35,944 nucleotides of DNA from Acidobacteriota bacterium (GTDB lineage: Bacteria; Acidobacteriota; Holophagae; Holophagales; Holophagaceae), in assembly GCA_021786615.1 (NCBI GenBank), contig JAJYMZ010000146.1, positions 1 through 35,944 of the forward strand, read 5' to 3'. The position numbers were made by a program, and so were the translations under genes. The stretch's first letter is position 1. The number at the start of each line of letters is the position of its first letter. The notes under the pieces are model-generated. The model ran no database searches. It had not been told where the DNA came from and was given only the letters and a program-made list of their open reading frames with translations. Shown here one piece after another: positions 23,155 through 31,827 of this stretch.

Positions 23155-24684
23155 ATGGCCAAATTGACGAACTGGAATCCTGAAGACTCCAAGGCCTGGG
23201 AAGGTGGTGGCTCCAGGACCGCGTGGCGCAACCTCGCCATCAGCGTGCCCAGCCTGCTCTGCGCCTTCTCGGTATGGATGTTCTGGAGCGTGCTGACCGT
23301 ACGGATGAGGGAGGCGGGATTCCCCTTCACGTCTGGCCAGCTGTTCACGCTCATCTCCATCGCCGGGCTCAGCGGCGCCACGCTGCGCATTCCCAGCTCG
23401 TTCCTGGTGTCCCTGGCGGGCGGTCGCAACACCATCGCGCTCACCACGGCTCTGCTCATCATCCCCGCCCTCGGCGCCGGGATCGCCCTCCAGGACAAAT
23501 CCACGAGCTTCTCCACTTTCGCGGTGATGGCGGCCCTCTCGGGCATCGGTGGCGGCAACTTCGCTTCCTCCATGTCCAACATCAACGGCTTCTTCCCCAA
23601 GCGCCTCGCGGGCCTGGCCCTGGGCCTCAACGCGGGCGTGGGCAACCTGGGCGTGAGCATCATGCAGTACTTGGTGCCCGCGGTCATGGGCGCATCCATG
23701 TTCGGCGCCCTGGCCGGAGCGCCGCACATCGCCGCCACGGGCAAGCAGCTCTGGGTGCAGAACGGCGGCTTTGTATGGGTTCCTATCCTGGCGGTGCTGG
23801 CAGTGCTGGCCTGGTTCTTCATGGACAACCGCGAGGGCCAGGACAGCGAACCTATAGGCCTCGCGCTCCTGAAGATCCTGGGCCTGCACGCCATCGGCTT
23901 CGCTTCAACTGCGGTGGGCGTGCTGCTGCTGCTCCAATTCAAGCTGGGGCTCCTGGCGCAGATGGGGGTGCTGGTGCTCACCATCCTGATTTGCCTGGGG
24001 CTCATGAAACTCCTGCCGGGCAAGATCAAGGTGGGCCTGGACGCCCAGTTCCAGATCTTCCCCAGGAAGCACACGTGGGTGATGACGGTGCTCTACTTGA
24101 TGACCTTCGGCAGCTTCATCGGATTCAGTTCGGCGCTGCCGCTGCTCATCAAGGAAGTCTTCGGGAAGTACCCCATGGGAGCCATCAATCCGAATTCACC
24201 AAACCCGCTGGCCTACGCCTTCCTGGGACCCCTGGTCGGCAGCCTGGTCCGGCCCGTGGGCGGCATGCTGTCGGACCGGTTCAAAGGCAGCCGCGTGACC
24301 CATTGGTCCACGATCCTTCTGATCATCGGCGCGCTCGGCGTAGCCCACTATGTGAATTTGGCCCAGGGGTCCGCGACTCCCGAAATTTTCTTTCCACCCT
24401 TCCTTGGCCTGTTCCTGCTGCTTTTCGTGGCGACGGGCCTGGGGAACGGCTCGACCTTCCAGATGGTCCCTTTCATTTTCGAGCCGAGGCTCGCGGGACC
24501 CGTGCTGGGATGGACCTCCGCCGCGGCCGCTTACGGCTCCTTCATCATTCCGGCGGTCTTCAAGATCCATGTGCAAGCCGGCACCGTTCACTACGCGCTC
24601 TACGGCTTCGCGGCTTTCTACACGATCTGCCTGGCCCTGAATTGGTGGTACTACGCCCGGAGGAAGGCTGAAGTGAAGTGCTGA
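23155..24684 (+). CDS. narK: NNP-family (NarK-like) nitrate/nitrite MFS transporter, second copy
   Basis: A 509-residue inner-membrane protein of about 12 helices. Family motifs are AGLSGATLRIPSSFLV near the first half and GLNAGVGNLGVSIMQYLVP (nitrate signature GxGNxG). The second half has LGNGSTFQMVPFIF, also typical. Its sequence is clearly different from the first transporter and it lacks the soluble insert, suggesting a division of labour such as nitrate/proton symport against nitrate/nitrite antiport; which is which is unknown. GGAGG lies about nine bases before the ATG. It begins just after hairpin element copy 2, and its 3' end is 47 bases from the porin gene. Confidence 0.9.
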   Translation: MAKLTNWNPEDSKAWEGGGSRTAWRNLAISVPSLLCAFSVWMFWSVLTVRMREAGFPFTSGQLFTLISIAGLSGATLRIPSSFLVSLAGGRNTIALTTALLIIPALGAGIALQDKSTSFSTFAVMAALSGIGGGNFASSMSNINGFFPKRLAGLALGLNAGVGNLGVSIMQYLVPAVMGASMFGALAGAPHIAATGKQLWVQNGGFVWVPILAVLAVLAWFFMDNREGQDSEPIGLALLKILGLHAIGFASTAVGVLLLLQFKLGLLAQMGVLVLTILICLGLMKLLPGKIKVGLDAQFQIFPRKHTWVMTVLYLMTFGSFIGFSSALPLLIKEVFGKYPMGAINPNSPNPLAYAFLGPLVGSLVRPVGGMLSDRFKGSRVTHWSTILLIIGALGVAHYVNLAQGSATPEIFFPPFLGLFLLLFVATGLGNGSTFQMVPFIFEPRLAGPVLGWTSAAAAYGSFIIPAVFKIHVQAGTVHYALYGFAAFYTICLALNWWYYARRKAEVKC

Positions 24685-24731
24685 AGAACTGATTTCCAAA
24701 TCCCAAGGGGTCCCTTGATCTAGGAGAAGCC

Positions 24732-25952
24732 ATGTCCCGAATCACGAACCAGATCGTCCTGGGCGTCGCCCTGACGGCCCTAGCACCGATGCTGATGGCC
24801 GGAGACGAGCCCGGTCCCATCCAGGCCCTCACCAAGGGCAAGGCCACCCTGGAATTGCGCACGCGCTACGAACATGTGGAGGACGCGGCCTCGGCCAAGA
24901 CCGCCGACGCCTTCACCAACCGGCTGGTGCTTGGGTGGCGCTCCGGGAGCTGGGAAGGAATCTCGGCCTTCGTCCAGTTCGAGAACATTTCCAGCCTGGC
25001 GGAACCCCGCTACTTCGTGCCCCAGACCGGGTATGGGCGCAGCGGCCGCGCTGTGGTGGCGGATCCGCCCTTGAGCCAGCTGAACCAGTTTTTCATCGAG
25101 TGGAAGGGCCTGCGGGTGGGGCGGCAAGCCATCAATCTGGACAACCTGCGCTTCGTGGGGTCCGTGGCCTGGCGGCAGAACGACCAGACCTTCACGGGCG
25201 CCACCTTCACCAACAAAACCTGGATCCCCCATACGGAATTCACTCTCGGCCATCTCACCCAAGTGCAGACCATCGTCGGCCAGACCAAGCCCATCACGGC
25301 GGAGCTGGTGAACCTGCAGTTCAGCTTCATCCCTGGGGGGCACCTTCGCGTCTTCCACTACGCTTTCGATGAAGGGGATCAGGCACTCCGAAATCCTTCA
25401 GGGGTGGTCACCAAGGACACCTCCTTCGCGCACACCGGCGCAAGGCTCGATGGGGAAGCCTGGAAGGTGCTCTACGATGCCTCCTTCGCCAGCCAGAAGC
25501 AGTACAAGGACGCCACGGACAGCGGCACCCTGGACGCGAAGTACCGCTTCCTGGGCCTGGGCTTTCGCATGGCGAAAGACCACACGGTCATGGCCGTGGA
25601 GGAACGCCTGGACGCGGGCTTCAAGACCCCCTACGCCACGCTCCATGCCTGGAACGGTTGGGTGGACCGCTTCCTCGCGACACCCGCCAAAGGCTTAGTG
25701 GACCGCTACGGGCAGTACCGGGGGAAAGCCGGTGCCTGGTCCTTTGAGGTGTCCTACCACGCTTTCTCGGCAGCCCAAGGCGGCGCGGCCTATGGCAAGG
25801 AAACGGATGCGCTGCTTGGCTATAAGGCCAATGCTTGGCTGACCCTGCTGCTAAAAGCCGCGGACTACCGCGCGGACGCCGAGACGCCGACCTTAGGCAC
25901 CGCGAACAAGAATTTGAAGAAGCTCTGGATTCAGGCCCAGCTCACCTTCTGA
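24732..25952 (+). CDS. Outer-membrane porin, alginate-export family
   Basis: A 406-residue protein beginning with a signal peptide (about 1-23, ending LMAG). It continues with LELRTRYEHVEDAASAKTAD and alternating amphipathic strands, and ends in LWIQAQLTF with a C-terminal aromatic, as expected of a beta-barrel. The opening and the LRVGRQAINLDNLRFVGS segment match the alginate_exp (PF13372) family, whose members serve as general anion/solute porins in many bacteria. Its place behind the transporters suggests an outer-membrane entry for nitrate, which is inference. AGGAG precedes the ATG by seven bases. Confidence 0.85.
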   Translation: MSRITNQIVLGVALTALAPMLMAGDEPGPIQALTKGKATLELRTRYEHVEDAASAKTADAFTNRLVLGWRSGSWEGISAFVQFENISSLAEPRYFVPQTGYGRSGRAVVADPPLSQLNQFFIEWKGLRVGRQAINLDNLRFVGSVAWRQNDQTFTGATFTNKTWIPHTEFTLGHLTQVQTIVGQTKPITAELVNLQFSFIPGGHLRVFHYAFDEGDQALRNPSGVVTKDTSFAHTGARLDGEAWKVLYDASFASQKQYKDATDSGTLDAKYRFLGLGFRMAKDHTVMAVEERLDAGFKTPYATLHAWNGWVDRFLATPAKGLVDRYGQYRGKAGAWSFEVSYHAFSAAQGGAAYGKETDALLGYKANAWLTLLLKAADYRADAETPTLGTANKNLKKLWIQAQLTF

Positions 25953-25990
25953 CCCTGCGAGAATGATCCCGGATTCATCTCGAGGTATCC

Positions 25991-26335
25991 ATGACCGGAC
26001 AAAACAAGCTTCCCAAACCTCCTTCGGCCTACTCGGATTTCGTAGCGCGGTTCCCCAAGCTGGGGCAGGCCTGGGACCTCTTGGCCGAAGGCGGGAAAGA
26101 CGGTCCCCTGGACGAGCGGACCGCGCGTCTGGTGAAACTGGCCATCGCCATCGGCGCTGGCAAGGAGGGCGCCGTTCATGCGTCCGTGCGCAAAGCGCTG
26201 GCCATCGGCATCACTTTGGAGGAACTGGAACAGGTGGTGGCCCTGTCCGCGGGTACCCTGGGCCTGCCCACCGCCGTGGCGGCCCATACCTGGGTGAAGG
26301 AGACCCGGGCGGGAGGGAAGGGCCATGGCGATTGA
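25991..26335 (+). CDS. Carboxymuconolactone decarboxylase (AhpD-like) family protein without CxxC
   Basis: A 114-residue all-helical protein of the CMD family: LDERTARLVKLAIAIGAG, HASVRKALAIGITLEELEQVV and LPTAVAAHTWV follow the family order. The Cys pair used by AhpD peroxidases is missing; the His in the active-site segment (AVHASV) remains. A peroxidase role is therefore unlikely and function is unknown. GAGGT lies five bases before the ATG. It overlaps the MobA-like gene by 11 bases, so the two are coupled, perhaps in the same transcript as the porin. Confidence 0.85.
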   Translation: MTGQNKLPKPPSAYSDFVARFPKLGQAWDLLAEGGKDGPLDERTARLVKLAIAIGAGKEGAVHASVRKALAIGITLEELEQVVALSAGTLGLPTAVAAHTWVKETRAGGKGHGD

Positions 26336-26921
26336 AGCACCTCTCGGAATGCTGCTGTTGACGGGAGGGCAGGGGCGCCGCCTGGGCGGCCCCAAGCACG
26401 ATCGGACTCATCCGGCTGGCGGCACCTGGGGAGGGCATCTGGTGCGGGTGTTCCGGGAGGTGTTCCCCAGCGGTCCCGTCCAGATTTTAGGTGAACCGTT
26501 GCCGGACCTTGAGGACTTGTTGGGGAAGGGAATCACCGTCGTGTCAGACCCTCGCCAGGGTCCCGGGGTGGCACTTTCCACCTGGGCCCGGTCCGAGCCG
26601 CCGCTGGCGGTCCGCTGGTGGGTGGTGCCCTGTGATCAGGTGGCGTGGACAGCCCGGGATCTGCTGGCCTGGTACTCCCTGGCAGACGATGTGGACCCCA
26701 GCGGGCGGGGCTGGGTCATGGTCCGGGAGGGTGAGCGGGAACAGCCCCTGGGCGGATTCATGGGTTCCGAGCTACTGCCTTGTCTGGCTTCCTTCGAGGC
26801 GTCCCGCGTGCGGGATCTGGTGGCGCGCCTGCCCCGCTGCATCGTGGAATGCCAGGCCTACCGGGGGATGGATGTGGACGATCCAGAGGATTTGAAAGTG
26901 TGGAAAGAGGCTCGGCCTTAG
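26325..26921 (+). CDS. mobA: MobA-like molybdenum cofactor guanylyltransferase
   Basis: A 198-residue NTP-transferase. The nucleotide-binding loop is LLTGGQGRRLGGPK (residues 10-23), followed by SDPRQGPGVAL and VVPCDQV, all MobA hallmarks. MobA adds GMP to molybdopterin to make MGD, the form of cofactor needed by the Nas/Nap-type enzyme encoded 5 kb upstream, so it likely serves that enzyme. The stretch following the loop is shorter and less conserved than in E. coli MobA, so divergence of detail is possible. No other moco gene is present in the window. Confidence 0.82.
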   Translation: MAIEAPLGMLLLTGGQGRRLGGPKHDRTHPAGGTWGGHLVRVFREVFPSGPVQILGEPLPDLEDLLGKGITVVSDPRQGPGVALSTWARSEPPLAVRWWVVPCDQVAWTARDLLAWYSLADDVDPSGRGWVMVREGEREQPLGGFMGSELLPCLASFEASRVRDLVARLPRCIVECQAYRGMDVDDPEDLKVWKEARP

Positions 26922-26955
26922 CGTCCTTGCTACGCTGGGACAGTTGAGGTCCGCC

Positions 26956-27834
26956 ATGCACACCACTGAGTCGCCCCGCCATGAATTCGTCCCACCGTTT
27001 TTCCTGGGGTCCTGCGACCCAGGCGAGGCCGATATCGCGCTGTTTGGCGTGTGCTGGGACGGCACGTCCTCTTTCAAGGCCGGCAGCCGTTTCGCGGGCT
27101 TCGCGGTGCGGGAGGCTTCTTTTGGCATGGAGGAGTTCAGCTTCTACCAGAAGGGATCGCTGCTGGATATCAAGTACGCGGACTACGGCGATCTTTTTCT
27201 GCCCCCGGGCCAGAAGGCCAGGGTGCTGGAGGACATCGGCGCCGCCGTGAAGGAGATCCGCGCCAAGGGGCAATTTCCCATCGCGTTCGGGGGCGAGCAC
27301 CTGCTGGCCTATCCGCTCATCCTGGCGGCCTATGAGGATCATCCCGATCTGGCGGTGATCCACTTCGATGCCCATGCGGATCTGCGGCCGGACTTGTGGG
27401 GCGACCCCTTCACCCACGCCACCATCCTGGGGCGAGTGGCGGACAAGATCGGCTTCCAGAACCTCTTCCAGTTCGGCATCCGCAGCGGTTCCAAGGAAGA
27501 ATGGGATCTCGCCCAACAGCACGGCACCCTGCATCCCTTCACGAAAGAGGAGATCGCCAAGGTGCTGGATAGGTTAGGCGACCGGCCCATCTACCTGACC
27601 TGCGACATGGACGTGCTGGATCCGAGCATCTACCCCGGCACCGGCACGCCAGAACCGGGCGGCATTGACTATGCGACTTTCATGGGCGGCCTGAAACAGT
27701 TCAAAGGCCGTCGGCTGGTGGGCATGGATTGTCTGGAGCTGGCGCCCCACTACGATCCCACTGGCGTGAGCGCCATCACCATGGCCAAGACACTCAGGGA
27801 AATGATCATCCTGGCGAGTTGGAGGAAGAAATAG
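26956..27834 (+). CDS. speB: Ureohydrolase family enzyme (agmatinase-like)
   Basis: A 292-residue di-manganese hydrolase of the arginase/agmatinase family, probably agmatine to putrescine and urea. Metal ligands are visible: GGEH (about residue 110), FDAHADLRPD (about 137), and CDMDVLDPS (about 215). The active-site loop TGTPEPGGI is agmatinase-like. The gene starts at ATG 26956 with GAGG six bases before it; a TTG at 26944 is rejected. It is 34 bases after mobA on the same strand. Agmatinase is favoured over arginase or formiminoglutamase, but the substrate residues are not diagnostic enough to be sure. Confidence 0.85.
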   Translation: MHTTESPRHEFVPPFFLGSCDPGEADIALFGVCWDGTSSFKAGSRFAGFAVREASFGMEEFSFYQKGSLLDIKYADYGDLFLPPGQKARVLEDIGAAVKEIRAKGQFPIAFGGEHLLAYPLILAAYEDHPDLAVIHFDAHADLRPDLWGDPFTHATILGRVADKIGFQNLFQFGIRSGSKEEWDLAQQHGTLHPFTKEEIAKVLDRLGDRPIYLTCDMDVLDPSIYPGTGTPEPGGIDYATFMGGLKQFKGRRLVGMDCLELAPHYDPTGVSAITMAKTLREMIILASWRKK

Positions 27835-27843
27835 GCCTTGGGG

Positions 27844-27892
27844 GTCGAGAGTCGAGAGTCGAGAGTCGAGAGTTGAGAGTTGAGAGTTGAAT
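27844..27892 (+). repeat. Tandem heptamer array, seven units
   Basis: Seven contiguous 7-base units from GTCGAGA (four) to GTTGAGA (two) and GTTGAAT (one), in the 94-base gap between the ureohydrolase and HU genes. It is not CRISPR, since there are no spacers. The short tandem heptamer form resembles the AGCTGAT run at 4073. Confidence 0.9.
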
Positions 27893-27928
27893 AGTGCGCC
27901 TCTATCGCATCACTCATGCCTCTCGGCC

Positions 27929-28204
27929 TCAGCCGACCTCAATGGCCCTCAAGTCCTTGCCTGGCTTGAAGCGGATGCTCTTGCCCTTGGGAATGGCGAC
28001 GCTGTCGCCGGTCTTGATGTTGCGGCCCATGCCGCGCTTGCGGGGGCGGGGTTCGAACACCCCGAAGCCGCGGATCTCGATGCGATCTCCATCCAGCAAG
28101 GCCTGTTTCATGCGCTCGGTGAGGAGATCCACGGCCTGCAGGGCGGTGGCCCGGGAGCAGGGGTGCGCCTGCATGATCGCGTTGGCAATGTCGAGCTTGA
28201 TCAT
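27929..28204 (-). CDS. HU/IHF-family DNA-binding protein
   Basis: A 91-residue nucleoid protein of the bacterial histone-like family. The helical body is [29 protein letters not shown]. The beta-arm region begins [21 protein letters not shown], with the conserved GFGVF and RxxRxGRNP-like arm (here [12 protein letters not shown], with I replacing P at the kink). It dimerises and bends DNA. The IHF-like spelling of the arm suggests a specialised member, but HU versus IHF cannot be decided. GAGG lies six bases before the ATG. Upstream is the pilT gene on the same strand, 110 bases away. Confidence 0.92.
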   Translation of the reverse strand: MIKLDIANAIMQAHPCSRATALQAVDLLTERMKQALLDGDRIEIRGFGVFEPRPRKRGMGRNIKTGDSVAIPKGKSIRFKPGKDLRAIEVG

Positions 28205-28314
28205 GGAAACCTCGGTGCGGAACCCCGAACAAGGCCAAGGGCGCGCGTTGAATGAAGGGGATTCAATACTCTAGATCATGTCAGAAAGAAAACGTGTGGT
28301 TGATGATGAAAAAA

Positions 28315-29565
28315 CTATCGCCCGAGCCCGATCTTGAGATCCGAACGGGGCGCGGGCAAGGGCGTCGTGGATGTTTTCGGCGGCAGAATGGGCTCTGGGG
28401 GTGCTTGGGGAGCCTTGCCCCCGGATTCCCGGCCCGCGCCCTGGCTGATGGTCATCTGGTTTTCCATGCTTGCCCGGGCCGCGTCGCCTGCCGATGAGAC
28501 GCCTTCCAGCTTCAGTTTGAACTCACCCACATTAGTGGCGCGCTTGAGGGCTTCTTCTTCAGTGATGAGATCCTGCTTCAGGAGGAAGAAAAGGCTCTGG
28601 TCGAAGGTCTGCATTCCGTACTGGGAAGTGCCCGCGGCGATGACATCCCGCAAGTTCTTGGTCTTGTCCTTGTCCTCGATGCAAGTGCGCACGGTTTCCG
28701 TGGTGACCAGCACCTCCACCGCCGGCACACGGCCCTGGCCGTCCGAGCGGGGCACCAGGCGCTGGCTGATGATGGCCTTGAGCACCGCGGACATCTGCAA
28801 CCGCACCTGCTTCTGGTGATGGGGAGGAAAAACGGAAATGACGCGGTTGATGGTTTCCGTGGCATCCAGGGTATGGAGCGTGGAAAACACCAGATGGCCT
28901 GTCTCCGCCGCGTGCATGGCCGTTTCGATGGTCTCCAGGTCGCGCATTTCGCCCACGAGGATCACATCTGGATCCTGGCGGAGGGCCGCGCGGAGGGCCG
29001 CGGAAAAGCTGGTGCAATCGGCGCCGACCTCCCGCTGGTTGACGATGCTCTGGTTGTCCCGGTGGAGGTACTCGATGGGGTCCTCGATGGTGAGCACGTG
29101 TTCGATGCGTGTGGCGTTGATGAGATCAATCATGGCCGCCAGCGTCGTGGATTTTCCCGAACCCGTGGTGCCCGTGACCAGCACCATGCCGCGCTGCTCC
29201 TCGCAGATCTTCGCCAGGACCCTGGGCAGCATCAGATCCTCGATGGAATAGATGCGCCGCGGGATCACGCGCAGCACTAACCCGACGGTGCCGCGCTGGT
29301 TGAACACGTTGCAGCGGAATCGTCCCAGGGCCGGCACCGAATACGCCAGGTCAATGTCCAGGTTGTCCTTGAATTTCGATTTCTGCTTGTCGCTGGCCAT
29401 GATGCTGTAGGCCATGGCGATGGTGTCTTCCTGCACCAGCCGCTTGAACTGGGTCATGGGCATGAGACGCCCCTTGATACGGGCCACGGGATGGTTGCCG
29501 ACCTTCAGGTGCAGGTCCGAGGCGCCGAGCTCGCATACGGCCGGGAGGGGTTCGTTGATTTGCAT
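28315..29565 (-). CDS. pilT: Twitching-motility ATPase PilT/PilU family
   Basis: A 416-residue hexameric ATPase that powers retraction of type IV pili from the cytoplasmic base. It has the N-terminal PAS-like domain (SDLHLKVGNHPVARIKGRL), the Walker A GTTGSGKST, an acidic box IEDPIEYLH, Walker B DVILVGEMRD, and a His box HLVFSTLHTLDA. A Pro-rich tail of about 40 residues (APQAPPEPILPPKT) lies beyond the usual end. The start ATG 29565 has GGGAG seven bases upstream; the ATG at 29604 is less likely. It is divergent from bipA. PilT versus PilU is not separated, but the general retraction role is likely. Confidence 0.92.
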   Translation of the reverse strand: MQINEPLPAVCELGASDLHLKVGNHPVARIKGRLMPMTQFKRLVQEDTIAMAYSIMASDKQKSKFKDNLDIDLAYSVPALGRFRCNVFNQRGTVGLVLRVIPRRIYSIEDLMLPRVLAKICEEQRGMVLVTGTTGSGKSTTLAAMIDLINATRIEHVLTIEDPIEYLHRDNQSIVNQREVGADCTSFSAALRAALRQDPDVILVGEMRDLETIETAMHAAETGHLVFSTLHTLDATETINRVISVFPPHHQKQVRLQMSAVLKAIISQRLVPRSDGQGRVPAVEVLVTTETVRTCIEDKDKTKNLRDVIAAGTSQYGMQTFDQSLFFLLKQDLITEEEALKRATNVGEFKLKLEGVSSAGDAARASMENQMTISQGAGRESGGKAPQAPPEPILPPKTSTTPLPAPRSDLKIGLGR

Positions 29566-29661
29566 GGGAGGACTCCCAGGAACATTTGGGTGAAGTGGAA
29601 TCATCCTACTCCACCGGCGATGGATGCCGTTGCCACAAAATTACTCGGCCACGTGATTTTT

Positions 29662-29728
29662 GACCGGCATAAGGGGCCGTAGCGGAATGGCCAGAAATGC
29701 GCTGGCCATTCCGCAACGGTCCCTAAGG
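29662..29728 (+). repeat. Conserved hairpin element, copy 3, between pilT and bipA
   Basis: GACCGGCATAAGGGGCCGTAGCG to ACGGTCCCTAA. The inner stem GCGGAATGGCCAG/CTGGCCATTCCGC is a perfect 13 bp, longer than in the other two copies. The sense relative to the downstream plus-strand gene is the same as for copies 1 and 2. The better sigma-70-like promoter of bipA (29750-29778) lies after the element, so it may not be transcribed with bipA. Confidence 0.65.
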
Positions 29729-29749
29729 GAATAGGTGGGAAATCTTCGC

Positions 29750-29778
29750 TTAAGAAATCCCTTGAAGGCTGGTAAAAT
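29750..29778 (+). promoter_or_regulatory. Candidate sigma-70 promoter of bipA
   Basis: TTAAGA (29750-29755) and TAAAAT (29773-29778) have 17 bases between them, about 100 bases ahead of the bipA start. The match is five of six for the -10 and four of six for the -35. It implies a leader of about 100 bases with a possible stem (TTCGGCCACCC with GGGTGGGTCGAA, 29785-29831). Confidence 0.5.
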
Positions 29779-29884
29779 CGAAGGTTCGGCCACCCACACG
29801 TCTCCTCACGGGCGTCTCGGGGTGGGTCGAATTTGCACCGCTACTCTTTTGCCCCGTGAAGGGCACACCGTCCATTGGATGCCC

Positions 29885-31708
29885 ATGACGCCCCTTGAAA
29901 AAATCCGCAATATCGCCATCATCGCCCACGTGGACCACGGCAAGACCACCCTGGTGGACGCCATGTTCAAGGGCGCCCACATGTTCCGGGACAACCAGAA
30001 AGTCCAGGAGCGGGCCATGGACAGCAACGACCAGGAGCGGGAGCGCGGCATCACCATCCTGGCCAAGACCACGTCCATCCACTGGGCGGGCCATCGGTTC
30101 AATATCGTGGATACCCCCGGCCACGCCGACTTCGGCGGCGAAGTGGAGCGGGTGCTCTCCATGGTGGACTCGGTGCTGCTGGTGGTGGATGCCTTCGACG
30201 GCCCCATGCCCCAGACCAAGTTCGTGACGCGCAAGGCTCTGGCCCAGGGCCTCAAGCCCATAGTGGTCATTAACAAGGTGGATCGCCCTGGCGCGCGCCC
30301 CCATTGGGCCCAGGACGCGGTCTTTGAGCTGTTCATGGAGTTGGGCGCCACGGACGCGCAGCTGGATTTTCCCACGGTCTTCGCCAGCGCCAAGATGGGC
30401 TACGCCATGATGGACGTGAACGACAACAGCGAGACCCTGGACCCCCTTTTCGACACCATCGCCAAGTACTGCCCGCCCCCCAGCGGCGATCCGGCGGCGC
30501 CGCTCCAGATGCTCGTGACCTTGATGGACTACAACGATTTCGTGGGCCAGATCGGCATCGGCCGGATCTTCAACGGCACCATCAAGGTGGGCGAAAATGT
30601 CGCGCTGGTGAAGCGGGATGGTTCCGTGCAGAACCACAAGATCACCCAGCTCTACGGCTTCGAGGGCCTCACCCGCGTCCCGCAGACTGAGGCAGGCACC
30701 GGCGAGATCGTCGCCATCGCGGGCATCCCGGACATCCGCGTGGGCGAAACCATCGCCTCGGCGGAATCGCCCATGGCCCTTGAGTACGTGGACATTGACG
30801 AGCCCACCATCTCCATGATGTTCATGGTGAACAACGGCCCTTTCGCCGGGCAGGATGGCAAGCACGTGCAGTCCCGGCGCATCCGCGAGCGGCTCACGAA
30901 GGAGCTGCAGCACAACGTGGCGCTGCGGGTCGAGGACACTGAAGCCCCCGATTCTTTCAAGGTCAGCGGCCGCGGCGAACTGCACTTGAGCGTGCTCATC
31001 GAGTCCATGCGACGCGAGGGGTTCGAGCTCTGCGTGAGCCGCCCCGAAGTGATCCTGCACACCAACGAGCTGGGCGAAAAGCTGGAACCCTACGAGGATC
31101 TCAGCGTGGACGTGCCTGAATCCTACATGGGCGTGGCCATGGAAAAGCTCGGCGCGCGCAAGGCCGAGATGCAGGACATGGGCCAGGAACTGGGCCGGGT
31201 GCGCCTGCACTTCAAGATCCCTTCCCGGGGCCTCATCGGCTTCCGTTCGGAGTTCATGACCGACACGCGGGGCGAAGGCATCATCAACAGCATCTTCAGC
31301 CACTACGGTCCCTACAAGGGCGAGTTGCCGGGCCGCAAGAACGGCGTCCTCATCAGCATGGAAACTTGCGAAACCGTGGGTTTCGCCTTGATGAACCTGG
31401 AGGACCGGGGCGTCATCTTCCTGCATCCCGGCACCAAGTGTTACGCGGGCATGATCATCGGCGAACATGCCCGGGAAAACGACCTGGTGGTGAACGTGGC
31501 CAAGGGCAAGAAGCTTTCCAACATGCGCTCCTCCAGCGCCGATGAAGCCACCCGCCTGACGCCGCCCCGGGAGCACACCCTGGAGCAGGCCCTGGAGTAC
31601 ATCCAGAACGACGAGCTGGTGGAAGTGACTCCCAACTTCATCCGCATGCGCAAGCGCATCCTGGATGAGGCCGACCGCAAGAAGTCCGAGAAGCGCGCGC
31701 TGGTTTGA
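29885..31708 (+). CDS. bipA: Ribosome-associated GTPase BipA/TypA
   Basis: A 607-residue translational GTPase, known in other bacteria to help 50S assembly and stress/low-temperature growth. G motifs are AHVDHGKTT (G1), [14 protein letters not shown] (G3) and [10 protein letters not shown] (G4). EF-G-like domains follow, with the BipA C-terminal domain ending in [19 protein letters not shown]. The start at 29885 gives [18 protein letters not shown], matching the family; ATG 29879 is two codons earlier and equally possible. An upstream in-frame extension to 29735 is rejected as non-conserved. The ribosome site is weak (GAAGGG some 25 bases upstream). Confidence 0.95.
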   Translation: MTPLEKIRNIAIIAHVDHGKTTLVDAMFKGAHMFRDNQKVQERAMDSNDQERERGITILAKTTSIHWAGHRFNIVDTPGHADFGGEVERVLSMVDSVLLVVDAFDGPMPQTKFVTRKALAQGLKPIVVINKVDRPGARPHWAQDAVFELFMELGATDAQLDFPTVFASAKMGYAMMDVNDNSETLDPLFDTIAKYCPPPSGDPAAPLQMLVTLMDYNDFVGQIGIGRIFNGTIKVGENVALVKRDGSVQNHKITQLYGFEGLTRVPQTEAGTGEIVAIAGIPDIRVGETIASAESPMALEYVDIDEPTISMMFMVNNGPFAGQDGKHVQSRRIRERLTKELQHNVALRVEDTEAPDSFKVSGRGELHLSVLIESMRREGFELCVSRPEVILHTNELGEKLEPYEDLSVDVPESYMGVAMEKLGARKAEMQDMGQELGRVRLHFKIPSRGLIGFRSEFMTDTRGEGIINSIFSHYGPYKGELPGRKNGVLISMETCETVGFALMNLEDRGVIFLHPGTKCYAGMIIGEHARENDLVVNVAKGKKLSNMRSSSADEATRLTPPREHTLEQALEYIQNDELVEVTPNFIRMRKRILDEADRKKSEKRALV

Positions 31709-31820
31709 CAGGGGTGAGGTGGCGAGGGATGAGGTAGTGAGGTTCAATGAGGTGGCGGCCTTCGGCCGCACCCTCTAGCGCACCGTTGGCGCGCCCCTCG
31801 TACCGCATCCCTCACCCCTC
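31709..31820. repeat. Modular intergenic palindrome with GAGGT-type repeats
   Basis: GAGGGATGAGGTA (31724-31736) is the inverse of TACCGCATCCCTC (31801-31813) with one mismatch, and AGGGGTGAGG near 31710 matches CCTCACCCCT near 31810. The core has GCGGCC-TTC-GGCCGC (31755-31769) and GGCGCGCC. The core is like that of 3985-4098 while the arms are different. It immediately follows the bipA stop. Confidence 0.65.
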
Positions 31821-31827
31821 GGGCCTC

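Noticed and set aside
23223-24671. 482-residue ORF in another frame inside the second nitrate transporter
   Set aside because: Overlaps a transporter with clear NNP motifs; its own product is His/Arg/Gly-rich without domains.
27844-27892. CRISPR-like short repeats
   Set aside because: Units are seven bases with no spacers and no cas gene is nearby.
29750-31771. 673-residue antisense ORF over bipA
   Set aside because: Complete antisense of a strongly conserved GTPase, with His/Ala/Val-rich composition and no motif.
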